Origin: CAYSXY01 sp964435165
Lineage (GTDB): Bacteria > Pseudomonadota > Alphaproteobacteria > Rickettsiales > RI-342
Direction: 5' to 3'
NCBI GenBank assembly: GCA_964435165.1
Contig: CAYSXY010000068.1
Location: 1 to 8,311 of the forward strand
Length of the DNA: 8,311 nt
Made by a program: the position numbers and the translations under genes. How positions within the stretch are numbered: the stretch's first letter is position 1; each line of letters opens with the position of its first letter. Shown one piece after another: positions 5,978 through 8,311 of the stretch. The notes beneath the pieces were generated by a model. It was not told where the DNA came from. It did no database searches and saw nothing but the letters and a program-made list of their open reading frames with translations.

Positions 5978-6619
5978 TCAGAAGTTCAGGTGAACACCAA
6001 ACTCAATATTATGCTGCATATTGTCGAGTTCTGCGCCATTGACTTCTGCCTCGTTGGTGGCAAAGAAGCGGTAGCCCAGCGAGAAATCCACAAACGGCAA
6101 TGTTTCCGGCGCGTAGCCGATGCCGGTCATGGCCTGATAGGCGAACACATGCTCACTGTCACCGGTTGTAATGCCGTTGAGTTCTACCTCAGCCCCGCCA
6201 ACGCCAAGCCCGACATAGGGGGTGAAGGAGCTTGCATTGTGAATATCATAGAAGGCATTGATCATGATTGCGGTGCTTCTCAGATCGCCATTGCTGGCAA
6301 TGGGGGCGCCACCGCCGTTGGGTGTCAGTTTGTCGGTATCATTCTGGCTGTAATAGAGTTCGGCTTCCCAACGGGTGCTGTTGAGAAAGGCGTTTTGAAA
6401 ATGCGGGCGATAGCCAAGTGCGGCGGAGAATGACGTGCCGCTGTCGAAGGAGAGTTCACCAACGCCATTGAGATCTGAATCTTCCTGAAGTGTCAACCCG
6501 CCACTCAGGCCCAGATACCAGCGTGGCCAGCGTTCCATTGCATTGACCGGAGTTCCTATCATGCTGGCGAGGGCGAGTGCGCCTGCTGAAATGCCCAGTG
6601 TTTTGTGCCACGCTGCCAT
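5978..6619 (-). CDS. Outer-membrane beta-barrel protein (surface-antigen / OmpW-like group)
   Basis: This 213-residue precursor has a signal peptide MAAWHKTLGISAGALALASM continuing to a VNA cleavage site (about residue 27). The mature part consists of alternating amphipathic strands, for example WYLGLSGGLTL, SFSAALGYRP, WEAELYYSQND, AIMINAFYDI, FTPYVGLGVGGAEVEL, FVDFSLGYRFFA and NIEFGVHLNF. It ends in phenylalanine, the C-terminal signal used for assembly by the BAM complex. An eight-strand barrel fits the length. YDIHNASSFTPYVGLGVGG resembles alphaproteobacterial porin-family and Msp4-type surface antigens. A GTG at 6652 would give 224 residues but has no ribosome binding site. The ATG at 6619 has AGAGGA five bases ahead and places the signal peptide at the very N-terminus, so it is chosen. 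Cargo or function is unknown. Confidence 0.85.
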   Translation of the reverse strand: MAAWHKTLGISAGALALASMIGTPVNAMERWPRWYLGLSGGLTLQEDSDLNGVGELSFDSGTSFSAALGYRPHFQNAFLNSTRWEAELYYSQNDTDKLTPNGGGAPIASNGDLRSTAIMINAFYDIHNASSFTPYVGLGVGGAEVELNGITTGDSEHVFAYQAMTGIGYAPETLPFVDFSLGYRFFATNEAEVNGAELDNMQHNIEFGVHLNF

Positions 6620-6640
6620 GCCTGTCCTCTTTGTGTCAGG

Positions 6641-6646
6641 ATTATA
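6641..6646 (-). promoter_or_regulatory. Likely -10 box of the beta-barrel gene
   Basis: A perfect TATAAT on the minus strand lies 21 bases before the ATG at 6619, giving a leader of about 15 bases that still contains the AGAGGA ribosome binding site. No convincing -35 box is found 15-18 bases upstream, so activation by a factor is possible. Confidence 0.4.
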
Positions 6647-6705
6647 ACTCACTATTGGTCTAGCGTGTGGTTCTTAACAATCCGTGAAATATCACTTGCC
6701 TGAGA

Positions 6706-6734
6706 TTGGCGGCGCGATTAAGCATGATGACAAT
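6706..6734 (+). promoter_or_regulatory. Possible promoter of tRNA-Leu
   Basis: TTGGCG (6706-6711), 17 bases, then GACAAT (6729-6734). Each box matches four of six consensus bases. Transcription would begin near 6741, a few bases before the mature tRNA end. Identified by spacing and position only. Confidence 0.3.
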
Positions 6735-6744
6735 TGGTGACTAG

Positions 6745-6831
6745 GCCCCCGTGGCGGAATTGGTAGACGCTGCGGACTTAAAATCCGTTGCCCAATAGGG
6801 CGTGTCCGTTCGAGTCGGACCGGGGGCACCA
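6745..6831 (+). tRNA. tRNA-Leu, anticodon UAA
   Basis: This is a complete class II tRNA of 87 bases with an encoded CCA tail. The acceptor stem is GCCCCCG (6745-6751) paired with CGGGGGC (6821-6827), with A as discriminator and CCA at 6829-6831. The anticodon loop is CTTAAAA with anticodon TAA. The long variable arm is TGCCC-AATA-GGGCG, and the T arm is GTCCG-TTCGAGT-CGGAC. The long variable arm and the A discriminator are leucine identity features. It stands alone between the beta-barrel gene and the orphan gene. A near-copy of its 3' end lies 150 bp downstream and a palindrome begins at its CCA. Confidence 0.97.
6814..6831 (+). repeat. Direct repeat copy 1: 3' end of tRNA-Leu (possible attachment site)
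   Basis: These 18 bases, GTCGGACCGGGGGCACCA, form the 3' part of the T arm, the acceptor 3' strand and CCA. They recur at 6964-6982 with a single inserted C. tRNA 3' ends are the classic integration sites of tyrosine integrases, so this may be one border of an element, but no integrase gene is in the window. Confidence 0.55.
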
Positions 6832-6866
6832 CTATCCATGCCATTTTAAGATGGCATGGATAGTGG
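6829..6866. repeat. Perfect 16-bp inverted repeat starting in the tRNA CCA
   Basis: The arm CCACTATCCATGCCAT (6829-6844) is followed by the six bases TTTAAG and the exact reverse complement ATGGCATGGATAGTGG (6851-6866). The first three bases are the encoded CCA of tRNA-Leu, so the stem abuts the mature 3' end. No T-run follows. It could be the tRNA transcript's 3' hairpin or terminator, a palindromic repeat unit, or the end of a decayed element. Confidence 0.75.
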
Positions 6867-6867
6867 A

Positions 6868-6999
6868 ATGTGGGCCGATGAGAACGACCGTTCGACAACA
6901 AGCTTAACGAACATCGTGAGTTTAGCGGTTGCCACGCAGGCGATGCAACGCATCGGCGAGTACGTCGGACCGGGGCGCACCATCTTTTTTCTATTTTGA
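6868..6999 (+). CDS. Doubtful 43-codon open frame in the gap after tRNA-Leu
   Basis: An ATG directly after the palindrome opens a frame that reads MWADENDRSTTSLTNIVSLA and continues through AMQRIGEYVGPGRT to end FFLF before a TGA. The codons look reasonable, but there is no properly spaced ribosome binding site (AGTGGA abuts the ATG). Part of the frame is the tRNA-like repeat at 6964-6982. It may be the tail of a decayed gene or chance. The 393 bases between the beta-barrel start (6619) and the orphan gene stop (7013) otherwise hold only the tRNA and its repeats. Confidence 0.15.
   Translation: MWADENDRSTTSLTNIVSLAVATQAMQRIGEYVGPGRTIFFLF
6964..6982 (+). repeat. Direct repeat copy 2: near-copy of the tRNA-Leu 3' end
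   Basis: GTCGGACCGGGG (6964-6975) is identical to tRNA positions 6814-6825, then one inserted C, then GCACCA again identical. The CGAGT of the T arm also occurs just before (6957-6961) but is separated by extra bases. The rest of the tRNA is not duplicated, so this is a 3'-end fragment, as left by an element integrated into the tRNA gene. Confidence 0.55.
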
Positions 7000-7012
7000 A
7001 ACCATCTGTTGC

Positions 7013-8311
7013 TTATTGGCCTGCTGTCGTGTGGCCGCCACTTTGAAAATGCTCATCGACATCGAAAGCGAATGTGACGAGCGCATCATCTGCTGCATCT
7101 GCGTATGTTTGAATGGCGCGATTAAAGTCAATTCCCAAATCAAGTTCGCGGTTTAGGAGGGCGATGGGGTTGCGCAAATCGATGTGATGTGAGGGATTTG
7201 CGGCAAGTTCGGGATGCTCGGCTAAATGATCCATCATGACCCGACCCGCTAAATCAGCCACGCGTTGAAACAACGCTGAATGTTGTTGAACCGTTGCCGC
7301 CATATCCGCAAAGCTTTGGCCCTCTTCGCGCGCGTTCAATAGTTTACCTATGAGTGTGTCTAATTCTACTTCGGCTCGTGTTCTTACACCATTACCTTCG
7401 GTATACTGATCTTTCCTGAAGGTAGTAAAATGGATATGATGACCAATCATGCCGAGCGTCTGGATTAATTTGTTTGTACTATCGATCGTCGCCTGTGACA
7501 TATCCAGTTCATCAGTTGAGACAGCCTGATGCAGCTCGGCAAGCACGTCCATGTTTGCTTCAATTGTATCATAATAAATACCGCCACTATGCAGCGCCGC
7601 CATAAAATGAAAATTGGTGTTTTGTCGCTGTAATACTCTGCTCAACGTTACGTCATCGACAGTGATGTCTGGAATCGCTGCGTCTTCACAAAACCCAATG
7701 AGATCCTCGACAAGACGTACGGCGCCAATACTATAACTTAAAGTCGAAAATAAATAGCCGTCATGAAGAGTCTGTACCCAGTAATCAGCAGCATTCTGGT
7801 AGGTTAAGGGTGCATTCGGGTCTGTATCCATCGGTGAGCGTGCTAATCTGTCTAGTGCATGATCCGCATTTACCTGAATAATGGCGGCAACTTGTAGTTG
7901 CTCTTGCGGTGATAAGGCGTTTAAGATTTCCTGTGGATTGAGATCGATCCTGATGTCGTTAAAAATTGATCCTAAGTAACGGTACCATTCATCTTGTGAT
8001 TTAGAATGATCGGTCGCAGCTATTTCCCGTGCCATTGATTCAGTAATGCGTGAGGTCCCGGTGGCTACGTATTCTAAGGTGATGAGTGCTTTTACGTTTT
8101 CATCCTGGCCGTTTTCAGCCGCTACTCTAAACTCTTCTTGTAATTTTCTTTCAGCAGCACTCGCTTTGTCACTGCTTGCTTTATAACCACGTTTGGCGAT
8201 GTCGCAGAGCCCCTCTATAAACTCTGTGTCGTAGCCCTTTGCCTGCGCGTATGCTTCTAGGTTCTGTTGTGATTTTTTTAACGGGATGGATTTATTGATT
8301 GGCAAACGGAG
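7013..8311 (-). CDS. Orphan hypothetical protein, at least 430 residues, 5' end open at the window edge
   Basis: I do not recognise this protein. The frame is open from the stop at 7013 to the right edge. The first possible start is a TTG at 8305, with no visible ribosome binding site, and there is no methionine codon until residue 91 counted from there, so the true start may lie outside. The visible part looks wholly soluble and mostly helical, acidic and glutamine-rich, with no signal peptide or membrane segment. Landmarks counted from the TTG: a lysine- and glutamate-rich helical N-terminus (about 30-75), IFNDIRIDLNPQEILNAL (114-131), QNAADYWVQTLHDGYLFSTL (170-189), a histidine cluster GMIGHHIHFTTFRKDQY (285-301) and ALLNRELDLGIDFNRAIQTY (382-401). 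No nuclease, ATPase or toxin motif stands out. Its stop lies 30 bases beyond the tRNA-like repeat, a typical place for an acquired gene. Confidence 0.75.
   Translation of the reverse strand, partial: LRLPINKSIPLKKSQQNLEAYAQAKGYDTEFIEGLCDIAKRGYKASSDKASAAERKLQEEFRVAAENGQDENVKALITLEYVATGTSRITESMAREIAATDHSKSQDEWYRYLGSIFNDIRIDLNPQEILNALSPQEQLQVAAIIQVNADHALDRLARSPMDTDPNAPLTYQNAADYWVQTLHDGYLFSTLSYSIGAVRLVEDLIGFCEDAAIPDITVDDVTLSRVLQRQNTNFHFMAALHSGGIYYDTIEANMDVLAELHQAVSTDELDMSQATIDSTNKLIQTLGMIGHHIHFTTFRKDQYTEGNGVRTRAEVELDTLIGKLLNAREEGQSFADMAATVQQHSALFQRVADLAGRVMMDHLAEHPELAANPSHHIDLRNPIALLNRELDLGIDFNRAIQTYADAADDALVTFAFDVDEHFQSGGHTTAGQ

Noticed and set aside
5990..6433. 147-residue open frame antisense to the beta-barrel gene
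   Set aside because: The minus-strand protein has a signal peptide, strand periodicity, terminal phenylalanine and a good ribosome binding site. The opposite frame has none of these and is a shadow.
6692..6901. 69-residue minus-strand frame across tRNA-Leu
   Set aside because: It is antisense to an intact tRNA and through the palindrome; not a gene.
6941..6955. CGATGC-AAC-GCATCG hairpin as part of a second tRNA
   Set aside because: Surrounding bases do not fold into D, anticodon or T arms; only the 3' end of tRNA-Leu is repeated.
1..8311. CRISPR array, toxin-antitoxin pair, restriction or retron-type system
   Set aside because: No regularly spaced repeats, reverse transcriptase, nuclease or methylase motifs were seen. 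The recognised genes are housekeeping.

Overview
The window reads as chromosomal DNA of an alphaproteobacterium with moderate GC. The signs are an LdtR-type MarR regulator, a single-domain QueF, an O-succinylhomoserine sulfhydrylase of the MetZ type, an alphaproteobacterial-style HolC and a small outer-membrane beta-barrel protein. The species cannot be named from the sequence alone.

Layout. From the left: an LdtR-like regulator (131-637, +), convergent with queF (674-1147, -). queF has a strong promoter and almost no 5' leader, and it diverges from a small receiver-like protein (1213-1668, +). Next, on the minus strand, comes the overlapping pair queE-queC (3135 down to 1715). Divergent from it is the overlapping pair metZ-holC (3171-4915, +). 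Then follow a flavodoxin-fold NAD(P)H:quinone oxidoreductase (4936-5514, -), a divergent 65-residue protein with an excellent ribosome binding site (5674-5871, +), a hairpin, and a signal-peptide-bearing beta-barrel protein (5978-6619, -). The right end holds tRNA-Leu(UAA) (6745-6831, +), a 16-bp perfect inverted repeat that begins in the tRNA CCA tail, a near-copy of the tRNA 3' end 150 bp downstream, and a large unrecognised minus-strand gene that is open to the window edge (7013-8311).

Function. QueE and QueC make preQ0 (7-cyano-7-deazaguanine) and QueF reduces it to preQ1, so three steps of queuosine-tRNA synthesis lie within 2.5 kb. QueD and Tgt are not in the window. MetZ provides direct sulfhydrylation for methionine synthesis and is translationally coupled to HolC, the DNA polymerase III chi subunit. 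The remaining genes look like independent housekeeping or envelope functions.

Most of the window is ordinary core genome. The part that is not explained is 6814-8311: a tRNA with a duplicated 3' end, a long palindrome and an orphan gene, which together look like the scar or edge of an integrated element. I found no convincing new defence or metabolic system.
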